In this document: positions 36,750-46,545 of the stretch, one piece after another
How the letters are laid out: every line of letters begins with the position of its first letter
Numbering within the stretch: position 1 is the first letter of the stretch
Notes under the pieces: model-generated
Told to the model about the DNA's origin: nothing
Database searches by the model: none
What the model saw: only the letters and a program-made list of their open reading frames with translations
Assembly (NCBI RefSeq): GCF_001644645.1
Contig: NZ_CP011390.1
Coordinates: forward strand, 186,001-250,000
Direction: 5' to 3'
Origin: Flavisolibacter tropicus
Lineage (GTDB): Bacteria > Bacteroidota > Bacteroidia > Chitinophagales > Chitinophagaceae
Length of the DNA stretch: 64,000 bases
Made by a program: the position numbers and the translations under genes

Positions 36750-37655
36750 ATGATTTCTGTAGTAATCCTAACTAAAAACGAGGAGGTCAGCTTACCCAGC
36801 TGTTTAGCATCTCTGAGTTGGTGCGATGATATACATGTTCTGGACTCGGGTAGTACAGATAAGACCAATGAAATAGCGAAAATGTTTGGTGCAAATACCT
36901 ATGTGCATCCATTTGAAGGTTTTGGGAAGCAAAGGAATTATGCGTTAGACAACTTAGATTTTAAAAATGAGTGGATCCTATTTCTTGATGCTGACGAGCA
37001 TTCGACGGAAAAGTTTAGAGAAGCGATATATAAAGAAATAACAAAAGCAACCAATGGGGTAGCTGGTTTCTATTGTTGCAGTAAACTTATGCTAGAAGGA
37101 AGGTGGCTAAAGCGATCAGATACGTTTCCTATTTGGCAATTCCGTTTATTACGAAAAGGAAGAGCCAGGTTTACCAACCTTGGACATGGACAAAAGGAAT
37201 GTGATCTAACAGGGGAAGTAAAGTATATTAAAGAAGGTTATTTACACTATTCCATTTCTAAGGGCTGGTTTGAATGGATTAATAGGCATAACATTTATGC
37301 CAAAAAAGAAGCAGCATTCAGGTATTATAATTGTCCACCATTTCGGAATATTTTCGTTCGTCACGCAAGTATGCGAAGGATTGCTTTAAAATGCTGGCTA
37401 ACCAAATCTCTAATCTGGCCTTTTCTACGTTTTATTCATGCCTATTTCTTCAAATTGGGATTTTTAGAGGGTATTCAGGGATTATTGTATTGTGTTAATA
37501 ACTTCTATTATGAATTTATGATCTCAATTCAATACAGAGAACTAAAAAGAAATGAAATTATTGCAAATGGGCAGCGTTCAAGTCCTATTCTAAATATAAA
37601 AAGTGATTTAAGGCTTGTTATACATCAGCCAGATAAAAGCCAAATTTCAGAATAA
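36750..37655 (+). CDS. GT2 glycosyltransferase (WaaE/KdtX-like)
   Basis: Family 2 transferase of about 301 residues. The N-terminus MISVVILTKNEEVSLPSCLA, the DxD-containing VLDSGSTDKT, HPFEGFGKQRNYAL and WILFLDADEH are typical of the WaaE/KdtX branch that adds glucose-like sugars. A hydrophobic stretch with FLRFIHAYFFKLGFLEG lies in the C-terminal third, fitting a membrane-associated enzyme. I choose the ATG at 36750; the upstream in-frame TTG at 36702 adds 16 residues unlike the family. Confidence 0.92.
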   Translation: MISVVILTKNEEVSLPSCLASLSWCDDIHVLDSGSTDKTNEIAKMFGANTYVHPFEGFGKQRNYALDNLDFKNEWILFLDADEHSTEKFREAIYKEITKATNGVAGFYCCSKLMLEGRWLKRSDTFPIWQFRLLRKGRARFTNLGHGQKECDLTGEVKYIKEGYLHYSISKGWFEWINRHNIYAKKEAAFRYYNCPPFRNIFVRHASMRRIALKCWLTKSLIWPFLRFIHAYFFKLGFLEGIQGLLYCVNNFYYEFMISIQYRELKRNEIIANGQRSSPILNIKSDLRLVIHQPDKSQISE

Positions 37656-37806
37656 GATTGCCTTTTTTCAAAATGCTTAAATAGTAGCTCTGTCTAATAG
37701 ACTCTCATAAATTATTCATAATCGTATTTCTATAGAATCAATTTTTCATCCTTTTACGGCAAGTCATTGTATCATTCCTTAATTATATACACATAAAAAT
37801 TGAAAA

Positions 37807-38694
37807 ATGCTCGCACAAATCAAACCATTTCTAGCTTCTAATGCGAATGTTGAAGAAAAAGAGAATTACTTAGAAATTCCGATTCAAAATCAAACTAACG
37901 GCTTAAAGGCAAACGCTTATTATTTCAACCATCCTGAATGGGCTGAAGAATATTTGAATTATTGTCATAGGAGTGATGCGTTTATTAATAGATGGAGGGC
38001 TGCTATTGGGGATTGGACTGATAAAATTGTTGTTGATTTGGGTTGTGGCCCAGGCAATATTTATGCGTCATTAAAGGGAAAGCCAAAGCTTTTAATTGGG
38101 GTTGATGTAGCACCCAAATCGCTTGAGTTTGCAAAAGATCTAGGGTACCTGCCTATTCTGGCTGATGCTACAAGTTTGCCATTTAAATCGGAATTTGCCG
38201 ATATCGTTACTTTAAATGCGGCGTTACATCATTGTGAAAATATGGAAGCTGTTTTAAAAGAAGCTGCACGTCTTGTAAAGCCAGGCGGCCTATTGATCAC
38301 TGATCATGATCCGCAGTTAAGTGCATGGAATTATAAAGGGTTAGCCAAGCTCTTATGGAATGTACGTTTAGTATGGTATAAAGTAACTGGTCATGGTTTT
38401 CATAAAACAAACAGTCAACAATACTGGGGATTGGCTTGTGAGCTTCATCATAAGCCAGGGCATGGCGTGACAAAACTATTTTTTCAAAAAACACTTAAGT
38501 CAATGGGTTTTGATGTTAAAGTGTTCCCTCATAATCATCAATTGGGGGCGGAAGTACTTGAAGGTCAAATAGGCAAGGCTGAACTCAAGTATAGAGTAGG
38601 AAATATTTTATCTGGAAGAAATCCAAATGCAGTTGGTAGTGCTTTGACGTTAATGTGTGTTGCCAAAAAAAGAGCGTTCAAAAGTTCTCTTTAA
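37807..38694 (+). CDS. Class I SAM-dependent methyltransferase
   Basis: A 295-residue methyltransferase. The SAM-binding motif I is VVDLGCGPGNIYASL (~residue 77) and motif II LIGVDVAPKSLEFA. The ADATSLPFKSEFADIVTLNA stretch and LVKPGGLLITDHDP complete the Methyltransf_11 pattern. In this setting it may methylate a sugar hydroxyl or a non-reducing end of the polymer, which in some systems stops chain growth. Both are inference. A hairpin after it (38725-38750) ends the transcription unit or weakens read-through. Confidence 0.88.
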   Translation: MLAQIKPFLASNANVEEKENYLEIPIQNQTNGLKANAYYFNHPEWAEEYLNYCHRSDAFINRWRAAIGDWTDKIVVDLGCGPGNIYASLKGKPKLLIGVDVAPKSLEFAKDLGYLPILADATSLPFKSEFADIVTLNAALHHCENMEAVLKEAARLVKPGGLLITDHDPQLSAWNYKGLAKLLWNVRLVWYKVTGHGFHKTNSQQYWGLACELHHKPGHGVTKLFFQKTLKSMGFDVKVFPHNHQLGAEVLEGQIGKAELKYRVGNILSGRNPNAVGSALTLMCVAKKRAFKSSL

Positions 38695-38724
38695 TACTAT
38701 AACGAGTTATTGGTTTTCAAACTG

Positions 38725-38753
38725 GCACAAGCAACTAATGTTGCTTGTGCTTT
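38725..38753 (+). terminator. Strong hairpin between the methyltransferase and phosphotransferase genes
   Basis: A perfect 11-bp inverted repeat, GCACAAGCAAC at 38725-38735 and GTTGCTTGTGC at 38740-38750, with a 4-base loop TAAT and three T bases after it. It lies 30 bp after one stop codon and 16 bp before the preferred start of the next gene. The short T-run makes a weak or conditional intrinsic terminator. A locus-specific antiterminator could pass it. Confidence 0.7.
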
Positions 38754-38766
38754 AAGAGTAAAGGTT

Positions 38767-40155
38767 ATGAATAGTCGCTATTTATACTATTTGCAAGTCG
38801 TAACCGCTGCTTTAGACATTATTCTGTGTAATATACTATGTTTAATAATGTCGATCTGGCTTGAAGGTCCGATAGCTTTTCCCTTAACAAAGAGCTATTA
38901 TGCGTTGGGCTTATTTATTAGTTCAGCATGGATACTTATAAGCTATGTGAATAAAATTTATAGTAAAAAGAACGTACTGTCATTTTTACTCTTTAAAAAG
39001 AAGACCTTAGAAGGGATTTTCTACTTTGGAATTATTGTTACGGCTTATTCTGTTATTTTTTATCCGGTAATGCTCTTCTCTGGAGTGTTTATCGGTGTCG
39101 CCTGTTTATTAATTACATTAACAAGCAATCGGTATTTGTATTTAAAAATATATAGGGCATTTAAAAGCAAACCTTTTCTGAAAGAAAAGGTGGTTCTCAT
39201 AGGCTATAATGCTACTTCTAAAAAAATTGCCTCTAGTATTGAAGAAAATGAGATCAATAAAGAGGTGATTGGTTTTTGTGACGAGGAATCTAATGTAGAA
39301 GAGCTATCTCATTATCCAATTTTGGGAAATATTGACCAAGCTTTAGAAGTTTGTAAGAAATATGGTGCAACTGAAATTTATTCTAGCATAGCACCAGAAT
39401 ATAATCCCGAAATATATCGAATCATTCAATTAGCCGATCGGCATTGTATCCATTTTAGATTTGTTCCTGATATCGATGTTTTTATAAAAACACCCTATCA
39501 CGTAGATTTTTGGAATAATATGCCTGTACTATCTCTTCGCAAAGAGCCATTACAGCAATTGGACAATCAAATTCTAAAAACTGCTTTCGATTTTGTTTTT
39601 AGTCTCATTGTTGTACTATTTATTCTTTCCTGGTTGGTTCCTTTAATTGGATTGATAATTTGGTTGGAATCTGGCGGTCCTGTTTTTTTCAAACAGGAGC
39701 GAAATGGAAAGGGAAATAAAAAGTTTACTTGTTTGAAGTTTAGAAGTATGAAATTAAATGAGCAGGCTGATGTAAAACAGGCAATTGTCAATGATGAGCG
39801 TCTGACGCGGGTTGGAAAACTACTTCGACATTTAAACATAGATGAATTACCCCAATTTATAAATGTTTTAAAGGGAGAGATGAGTATTGTAGGCCCACGC
39901 CCTCATATGCTAAAGCATACAACTGAATATGCTGAAACCGTAGATGATTTTATGGTCCGCCATTTTGTAAAGCCAGGCATAACAGGTTGGGCGCAGGTAA
40001 ATGGATGTAGAGGCGGTATTGAATCAAAGGAAAAACTAAAAAGGAGAGTTCAATATGATTTGTGGTATTTGGAAAATTGGAGATTTGTACTTGATGTAAA
40101 AATCATCCTATTAACTACCATAAGCGTTTTTAAAGGTGATAAAAATGCTTATTAG
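38767..40155 (+). CDS. Undecaprenyl-phosphate sugar phosphotransferase (WcaJ/WbaP-like), initiating enzyme
   Basis: Membrane enzyme that starts the repeat unit by moving a sugar-1-phosphate from UDP-sugar to undecaprenyl phosphate. There are four helices in the first ~130 residues, a central Rossmann-like CoA-binding region (KVVLIGYNATSKKIASSI), and a further membrane helix near residue 283-300. The catalytic C-terminal domain follows: GGPVFFKQERNGKGNKKFTC, LRHLNIDELPQFINVLKGEM (Asp-Glu pair), SIVGPRPHM and PGITGWAQVNGCRGG. A longer form from TTG at 38710 would run through a perfect hairpin, so ATG at 38767 is preferred. It closes the polysaccharide locus. Confidence 0.95.
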   Translation: MNSRYLYYLQVVTAALDIILCNILCLIMSIWLEGPIAFPLTKSYYALGLFISSAWILISYVNKIYSKKNVLSFLLFKKKTLEGIFYFGIIVTAYSVIFYPVMLFSGVFIGVACLLITLTSNRYLYLKIYRAFKSKPFLKEKVVLIGYNATSKKIASSIEENEINKEVIGFCDEESNVEELSHYPILGNIDQALEVCKKYGATEIYSSIAPEYNPEIYRIIQLADRHCIHFRFVPDIDVFIKTPYHVDFWNNMPVLSLRKEPLQQLDNQILKTAFDFVFSLIVVLFILSWLVPLIGLIIWLESGGPVFFKQERNGKGNKKFTCLKFRSMKLNEQADVKQAIVNDERLTRVGKLLRHLNIDELPQFINVLKGEMSIVGPRPHMLKHTTEYAETVDDFMVRHFVKPGITGWAQVNGCRGGIESKEKLKRRVQYDLWYLENWRFVLDVKIILLTTISVFKGDKNAY

Positions 40156-40413
40156 CTATCTCTGTAAAATAGTAAGTACTTTATTTACATTTGTATCTTA
40201 AAGCAAGATTCTACTTCCGCTATATATATCCAATCTTATAAGATATACATTTCCTGAATTTATTACCATTTCATAAACGCTAACTTTTTTCATATACTGA
40301 ATAGCGTTAAATAGGTATTTATCACCAGTTTAAATATGATCTAATTCCTCTGATCTGCTACCTGATTTTTTATTCGCATCTACTCAATTGTATTAACTGC
40401 AAAATTAAACTGT

Positions 40414-43400
40414 ATGTTACCCCGCCATCGATCAGTCATTACTCTAAGATCTAAAACTGGCATCCGCAAAATTTTCCAGAGCAAATGCGGTTCATTAAAA
40501 GCATCAAATGCTAACTATATTTTTAGTCTAAGTATTATGATGTTGTTTCTCTTTAGTATTCTATCTGCTAACGCACAGAATGCAATAGTTGCTGAAAATC
40601 AGAAACCGGGCAGCCCTAGTAGTGAATGGGACATAAGTGGCGCAGGTGACTTGGGCCTTCAAGGCTTTGCAACTGATATCAGCGTCAATAAAGGAGAACG
40701 CATACAGTTTAAGATCAAATCAAATACAGCTTACACCATTGACATATACCGGATAGGATATTATCAAGGCAATGGAGCTCGGAAAGTGGGAACCGGAACT
40801 ATTACTGCTACTTTACCTCAAACACAACCTGCCGAATTTGAAGATCCAGTTACAGGACTTATAGACTGTGGCACTTGGCTAGTTTCAGGCTATTGGGATG
40901 TACCTACAGATGCTGTGTCAGGTGTCTATGTAGCACTTCTTAAAAGTGTGAGCTCCAGCGGTGCCAGCCATATTGTATTTATTGTACGTGATGATGCCAG
41001 CACATCTGAATTATTATTCCAAACCTCCGATGCAACATGGCAGGCTTACAACAACTATGGTGGAAATAGCCTTTATGTGGGAAATACAAGCTTACCTGGC
41101 GGGCATGCTTCAAAAGTGAGTTATAATCGGCCCTTCCTTACACGTGATGGTGGCGGTGGTGGTGGCGTGGCTGAAGACTGGTTGTTTAATGCTGAATATC
41201 CCATGATACGATGGCTAGAACGTAATGGATATAATGTAACGTATTTCACCGATGTTGATGCTGATAGACGTGGTAACTTAATAAGGAATCATAAGGTCTT
41301 TATGTCTGTTGGACATGATGAGTATTGGTCGGCCCAGCATAGAGCCAATGTAGAAGCTGCCCGTGATGCTGGAGTACATTTAGCTTTTTTTAGTGGTAAT
41401 GAAATTTATTGGAAAACACGGTGGGAGCCAAGCAAAGATGGTACCAATACAAACTATCGTACGTTAGTCTGTTACAAAGAAGGAACATTGGGCGAAAACG
41501 TATGTGGAGGAAAATGTGATCCATTGCCAAATGTTTGGACTGGATTATGGCGAGATGGCTGTCAAAGTTCAGCAGCAGATGCTTGCAAACCTGAAAATGC
41601 ACTTTCGGGTCAAATTAGTTGGTCCGGTGATATTTCAACAATTTTGGTTCCTGCGAAATACAAAAGTTATCGTTTTTGGAGGAACACCTCTATCGCTACC
41701 CTTGCTAATAATCAAACAGCATCACTTTCAACTAATACATTGGGTTATGAGTGGAACTATGAACAAAATAATGGAGCTTACCCAGCAGGAAGAGTAAGGC
41801 TTTCTGAAACGACCGTAAATGGCAAAACGCATAAACTATCATTATACCGCCATAGCAGTGGAGCGTTAGTGTTTGGTGCTGGAACCGTACAATGGTCCTG
41901 GGGATTAGATGGTAAGCATGACAGGGGAAGCTCTCCAGAAGATCTGGATGTGCAGCAGGCCACTATTAACCTTTTCGCTGATATGGGTGTTCAACCAGGC
42001 TCCTTACAAACAGGAGTTGCAGTTACGGCTATTACAGAGCGTGTACCTCCCACTACTGTAATAACATCGCCAGTCAATGGTGCTACCATTGCTAGTGGGG
42101 CCACACTAACGATTAGCGGTACTGCTACTGAAACTGCAGGTGTGGTGGCCGGTGTTGAAGTATCAGTAGATGGAGGTGTTACCTGGAATGAGGCCACAGG
42201 AGCTACTAGTTGGACGTACTCCTGGACAGTCGCTGGAACGGGAACATTTACTATTAAAAGCAGGGCAGTGGATGATATGGGAAACCTGGAAACTACTGAG
42301 ACAACTGCTAATAAAATACAGGTTAGTACTTCGGGTACAGTTCCTCCTCCACCTGATCCTTCTCCATCGCCAATTGATGGGCCTGGTGGGCCTATATTGT
42401 TGATCACTTCAACATCCAACCCGTTTAGCCGTTATACGGTTGAAATTCTTAGGACTGAAGGTTTTAATGCCTTTGCTAATAAAGATATTTCTCAGGTAAC
42501 TGCAACCGAGCTTGATAATTATGACGTAGTGATACTAGGTGAATTCACGCTGAATTCAACCCAGGTTACTATGTTTACTAACTGGGTTACGAATGGTGGA
42601 ACACTGATAGCAATGCGACCTGGTACACAATTGGCCTCACTATTTGGAATAACAGTTACATCCAATACACTTTCCAATCGCTATTTATTAGTGAATACAG
42701 CAACAGTGCAAGGCAAGGGTATTGTAAACCAAACGATCCAATTTCATGGAGCTGCTACTTTATATACTCTAAATGGTGCAACTAGTTTGGCTACCTTTTA
42801 TTCCTCCGCCACGGCTGCAACTACCAATCCGGCTGTTACCATTCGTAATGTAGGCAGTAAGGGAGGGCAGGCAATTGCCTTTGCGTATGACCTGGCAAAG
42901 TCAGTGATTTACTCACGGCAAGGTAATCCGGCCTGGTCAGGGCAAGAAAGGGATGGACAGGATGGACCTATTCGTTCAGATGATCTGTATTATGGTAATG
43001 CATCCTCTGACCCACAAGCAGACTGGATTGACCTTAATAAAGTATCTATTCCCCAGGCGGATGAGCAACAGCGATTGTTGACCAATATTATCATGATTGG
43101 TAATGAAGATAAAAAGCCTTTGCCGCGTTTCTGGTTTCTTCCAAGAGGATTGAAAGCCGCTATTGTTATGACAGGGGATGATCATGCTAATGGAGGTACG
43201 GCTGGCCGTTTTGATATATACAAATCAATGAGTTCGTCTAATACAGCGGATGCAGTTGCTGACTGGAGAGCTATTAGAGGTACATCCTATATTTTTCCGA
43301 ATACGCCACTTACTAATAGCCAAATACAATCCTACCAGTCACAGGGCTTTGAAATAGGAGTACACATTAATACCAATTGCGGTAACTGGACGTCCTCCAC

Positions 43401-46395
43401 GTTACAGAACTTCTACAACACACAAATAGGAGAATTTACATCCAATTTTCCGGGTGCTGCAACGATTCGTACAAATCGCACTCACTGTATTGCCTGGAGT
43501 GATTGGGCTACCCAGGCAAAAATAGAAAGTGGTAAGGGAATTCGCCTTGATGTAAATTACTATTATTGGCCAGGTCAATGGATTCAAAACCGGCCGGGGA
43601 TGTTTACAGGTTCGGGTATGCCCATGCGCTTTGCTGACCTGGATGGATCTATAATTGACTGTTACCAGGTTACAACCCAAATGACAGACGAATCGGATCA
43701 AATTTACCCTGGCTTTATCAATGATATGCTAGACAAGGCGATTGGTGCTGAAGGATATTATGGCGTATTCTGTGCGAATATGCATACTGATAATGAAACT
43801 TCTACCGGATCTGATGCTATTGTTAATGCTGCATTGGATCATAACATTCCCGTTGTGTCTGCTAAGCAAATGCTTACATGGCTGGATGCCAGGAACTCAT
43901 CAACGTTTGGCTCACCAGCCTGGAGTAACAATACGTTGACTTTTACGATTAATGCAGCAAGTGGAGCCAGGAACTTAGAAGCCATGTTGCCCTACAATTA
44001 TGGCACATTTAGATTGAAAACGTTGAAAATTAATGGTGCTTCTCAAGCGGTTCGGAAAGAAATTATTAAAGGTATAACTTATGCCTTCTTCCCGGCTGCT
44101 ACTGGTAATTATACTGCTGAATACGAAATCAATCCTTGCAGCACACCACCGACGGCTACCTTAAATGCTTCTGTAGATTGTAGCACAAAGACCATTAAGT
44201 TAAAACTAGCTACAGCTACTGGCAATGCACCTTATAACGTAGTAGTGAATAATATTACCTATTCAGGTATTACTATAGGACAGGAGTTTGGTGCGATTCA
44301 AGCTTCAGAGCAAAGTATTTGGGGCAACAACAATACTCAGTCTTCTGACTACAATGATGGACAATTGATTGAGGTAGGTGTGAAATTCAAAGCTTTACAA
44401 AATGGTACCCTAACAGGCATTCGTTTTTATAAGGGAACTTCCAATAACGGAACTCACACTGGTAGATTATACTCAGCTAATGGCACTTTGTTGACCTCAG
44501 CTACATTTATAAATGAAACATCCACCGGTTGGCAAGAAGTAAGATTTGGTTCGCCAATACCAATTACAGCAAATACTACCTATGTTGCTTCTTACTTATC
44601 ACAAAACGGTTGGTATGCAGCTTCTAATAATTATTTTGGAAGTAGTTATACCAATGGCTCTCTTACTGCCTTGCAATCAGGTGGTGGCGAAGTCAATGGC
44701 GTTTACAAATATGGTGGAGGCTTCCCTACTGACACCTACCAGGGGGCAAATTATTGGGTGGATGTTCTATTCAAGCCTGATGCTTATACCTACACGCTTA
44801 CAAGTATAACGGATGCATTGGACTGCAATAACACAGGAAACCTAAGTAGTGCTACCGTTTCAAAACAAGACTTAGAATCTGGCAGTCAAACGTTTTATCA
44901 AGACAGCGATGGTGATGGTTATGGAAATACGTCAGTAATACAGACAGGTTGTACGCAACCAACAGGATTTGTAGCGCAGAGTGGAGATTGCAATGATGGC
45001 GACAACACGATCTATCCGGGTGCGCCAGAACTCTGTGATGGTAAAGACAATGACTGTGATGGTCAAACCGACGAAGGCTGTCCGGTACCGATAACCTATT
45101 ACCAGGACAGCGATGGTGATGGTTTTGGTAACGCCGCGGTCAGCCAGACGGGTACCAGCGTGCCAGGCGGTTATGTGGTCAACAACACCGATTGCAACGA
45201 TGGCGACAACACGATCTATCCGGGTGCGCCAGAACTCTGTGATGGTAAAGACAATGACTGTGATGGTCAAACCGACGAAGGCTGTGCTATAAAAACGTAT
45301 TATTTAGATAATGATAAAGATGGATTTGGTGACAGGTCAAAACCAATTAGTACAACTCTGGCAACACCACCAGCTGGCTATGTGGTAAACAGCACCGATT
45401 GTAACGATAATAATAAAACAGTTTACCCAGGTGCTCCAGAGCTCTGTGATGGACTGGATAACGATTGTGATAATGTAGTCGATGATGGCCTTCTGGTCAC
45501 ATACTATCGCGATGCAGATGGCGACACTTATGGGGATCCTAACAATAGCATAAGAAGTTGTTCACAACCAGCAGGCTATGTGACTAGAGCGCGCGATTGC
45601 AACGATAATAACAACACGATCTATCCGGGTGCGCCAGAACTCTGTGATGGTCTGGATAACGACTGTGATGGATTGGTAGATGAAAACACAAAGACTTTCT
45701 ACCGTGATGTGGATGGTGATGGCTATGGAAATAAAAACAGTACCATTAAAGCTTGTTCTGCACCTGCGGGATATGTATCTAATAGCACCGATTGCAACGA
45801 TAATAACAATAAAGTCTATCCAAATGCTCCGGAAATCTGCGATGGTATTGACAATAATTGCAACGGAAAAGTGGATGAAAACACGCTGACAACCTTCTAT
45901 CGTGACGCCGATGGTGATGGCTATGGAAATAGGAACGTTACCATTAAAGCTTGTTCAGCGCCGGTAGGTTATGTATTGATGGGCAATGATTGTAATGATA
46001 ATGACAAAACCATCTATCCAAATGCTCCTGAATTATGCGATGGTAAAAACAACGATTGTGATAATAGAACAGATGAAGGATGTATTGTTGCGCCTACTGC
46101 CAAGTTATCTGAACAATCTAGTTCAGATAATATAGCAACAGTACCGTCATTAGCTGTGAAGGTGATTCCTAATCCTTCATCAACCAGCTTTAGCCTTTCA
46201 ATAGAAAGCCCTGAAGAAAAGCCGGCAACAATAAGAGTATTCGATGTGTTAGGCCGCGTGGTGGAAATGAAACAGGGCATCCCGGCTAATGGAACGATCC
46301 GGGTAGGACATACTTACCGGCCTGGCGTATATCATGCAGAAGTAGTGCAAGGAAGTGAGAAGGTGGTGGTAAGACTATTAAAAATTAGTCAATAG
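40414..46395 (+). CDS. Giant T9SS-secreted surface protein: dimethylformamidase-like, Ig-like, DUF4082 and MopE-type repeats
   Basis: A 1993-residue secreted protein. It has an unusually long N-terminal region with a signal sequence ending in SILSANAQ (~54). Residues ~57-540 resemble the large-subunit domain of N,N-dimethylformamidase (LLFQTSDATWQAYNNYGG, VGHDEYWSAQHR). An Ig-like domain follows at ~544-640, a ThuA/GATase-like segment at ~658-760, and a deacetylase-like segment near ~912 (GLKAAIVMTGDDH). Then come a DUF4082 domain (~1292-1455) and six MopE-type Cys-rich, Asp-rich repeats (~1493-1890). The C-terminal sorting domain (~1914-1993, from VKVIPNPSSTSFSLSI) directs type IX export. 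It lies immediately after the polysaccharide locus and may act on or anchor the polymer; that is inference. Enzymatic activity is unproven. Confidence 0.9.
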   Translation: MLPRHRSVITLRSKTGIRKIFQSKCGSLKASNANYIFSLSIMMLFLFSILSANAQNAIVAENQKPGSPSSEWDISGAGDLGLQGFATDISVNKGERIQFKIKSNTAYTIDIYRIGYYQGNGARKVGTGTITATLPQTQPAEFEDPVTGLIDCGTWLVSGYWDVPTDAVSGVYVALLKSVSSSGASHIVFIVRDDASTSELLFQTSDATWQAYNNYGGNSLYVGNTSLPGGHASKVSYNRPFLTRDGGGGGGVAEDWLFNAEYPMIRWLERNGYNVTYFTDVDADRRGNLIRNHKVFMSVGHDEYWSAQHRANVEAARDAGVHLAFFSGNEIYWKTRWEPSKDGTNTNYRTLVCYKEGTLGENVCGGKCDPLPNVWTGLWRDGCQSSAADACKPENALSGQISWSGDISTILVPAKYKSYRFWRNTSIATLANNQTASLSTNTLGYEWNYEQNNGAYPAGRVRLSETTVNGKTHKLSLYRHSSGALVFGAGTVQWSWGLDGKHDRGSSPEDLDVQQATINLFADMGVQPGSLQTGVAVTAITERVPPTTVITSPVNGATIASGATLTISGTATETAGVVAGVEVSVDGGVTWNEATGATSWTYSWTVAGTGTFTIKSRAVDDMGNLETTETTANKIQVSTSGTVPPPPDPSPSPIDGPGGPILLITSTSNPFSRYTVEILRTEGFNAFANKDISQVTATELDNYDVVILGEFTLNSTQVTMFTNWVTNGGTLIAMRPGTQLASLFGITVTSNTLSNRYLLVNTATVQGKGIVNQTIQFHGAATLYTLNGATSLATFYSSATAATTNPAVTIRNVGSKGGQAIAFAYDLAKSVIYSRQGNPAWSGQERDGQDGPIRSDDLYYGNASSDPQADWIDLNKVSIPQADEQQRLLTNIIMIGNEDKKPLPRFWFLPRGLKAAIVMTGDDHANGGTAGRFDIYKSMSSSNTADAVADWRAIRGTSYIFPNTPLTNSQIQSYQSQGFEIGVHINTNCGNWTSSTLQNFYNTQIGEFTSNFPGAATIRTNRTHCIAWSDWATQAKIESGKGIRLDVNYYYWPGQWIQNRPGMFTGSGMPMRFADLDGSIIDCYQVTTQMTDESDQIYPGFINDMLDKAIGAEGYYGVFCANMHTDNETSTGSDAIVNAALDHNIPVVSAKQMLTWLDARNSSTFGSPAWSNNTLTFTINAASGARNLEAMLPYNYGTFRLKTLKINGASQAVRKEIIKGITYAFFPAATGNYTAEYEINPCSTPPTATLNASVDCSTKTIKLKLATATGNAPYNVVVNNITYSGITIGQEFGAIQASEQSIWGNNNTQSSDYNDGQLIEVGVKFKALQNGTLTGIRFYKGTSNNGTHTGRLYSANGTLLTSATFINETSTGWQEVRFGSPIPITANTTYVASYLSQNGWYAASNNYFGSSYTNGSLTALQSGGGEVNGVYKYGGGFPTDTYQGANYWVDVLFKPDAYTYTLTSITDALDCNNTGNLSSATVSKQDLESGSQTFYQDSDGDGYGNTSVIQTGCTQPTGFVAQSGDCNDGDNTIYPGAPELCDGKDNDCDGQTDEGCPVPITYYQDSDGDGFGNAAVSQTGTSVPGGYVVNNTDCNDGDNTIYPGAPELCDGKDNDCDGQTDEGCAIKTYYLDNDKDGFGDRSKPISTTLATPPAGYVVNSTDCNDNNKTVYPGAPELCDGLDNDCDNVVDDGLLVTYYRDADGDTYGDPNNSIRSCSQPAGYVTRARDCNDNNNTIYPGAPELCDGLDNDCDGLVDENTKTFYRDVDGDGYGNKNSTIKACSAPAGYVSNSTDCNDNNNKVYPNAPEICDGIDNNCNGKVDENTLTTFYRDADGDGYGNRNVTIKACSAPVGYVLMGNDCNDNDKTIYPNAPELCDGKNNDCDNRTDEGCIVAPTAKLSEQSSSDNIATVPSLAVKVIPNPSSTSFSLSIESPEEKPATIRVFDVLGRVVEMKQGIPANGTIRVGHTYRPGVYHAEVVQGSEKVVVRLLKISQ
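44890..46085 (+). repeat. Six tandem MopE-type metal-binding repeats inside the surface protein gene
   Basis: Six units of about 65 residues, each with a DxDGDGYG-like calcium-type loop, then D-C-N-D, YPGAPELCDG and NDCDG. At DNA level, 44986-45081 and 45190-45285 are nearly identical over about 95 bp with one visible difference, and a further ~39-bp block recurs near 45613. This suggests recent duplication or gene conversion. The coding unit stays in frame throughout. Confidence 0.88.
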
Positions 46396-46416
46396 ACATC
46401 TCTGAAAACCAACTAT

Positions 46417-46446
46417 AATCAGGCGACTTTCTAAAGTCGTCTGATT
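46417..46446 (+). terminator. Intrinsic-type terminator after the giant surface protein gene
   Basis: AATCAGGCGACTTT at 46417-46430 pairs with AAAGTCGTCTGATT at 46433-46446, with one G-U pair and a tight loop. It begins 22 bp after the stop codon and separates the surface-protein gene from the small secreted protein gene. Confidence 0.75.
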
Positions 46447-46545
46447 ATTCTGATGTAGCAATAGGGTAGTGCCTTCTCCATTTCCACAATCGGATCTATT
46501 TCAAAAAATGTTTAAAATCTTAATGGTTAAATTAACTTGTTTGTT

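Noticed and set aside
41991..42419. Minus-strand frame of 142 codons (Val/Pro-rich) in the surface protein gene
   Set aside because: Its composition reflects the Thr/Ala/Gly-rich plus-strand linker and Ig-like region; there is no independent evidence.
44932..45270. Minus-strand frame of 112 codons in the MopE-type repeat region
   Set aside because: It is a shadow of the repetitive plus-strand coding sequence; its apparent repeats mirror those of the real gene.
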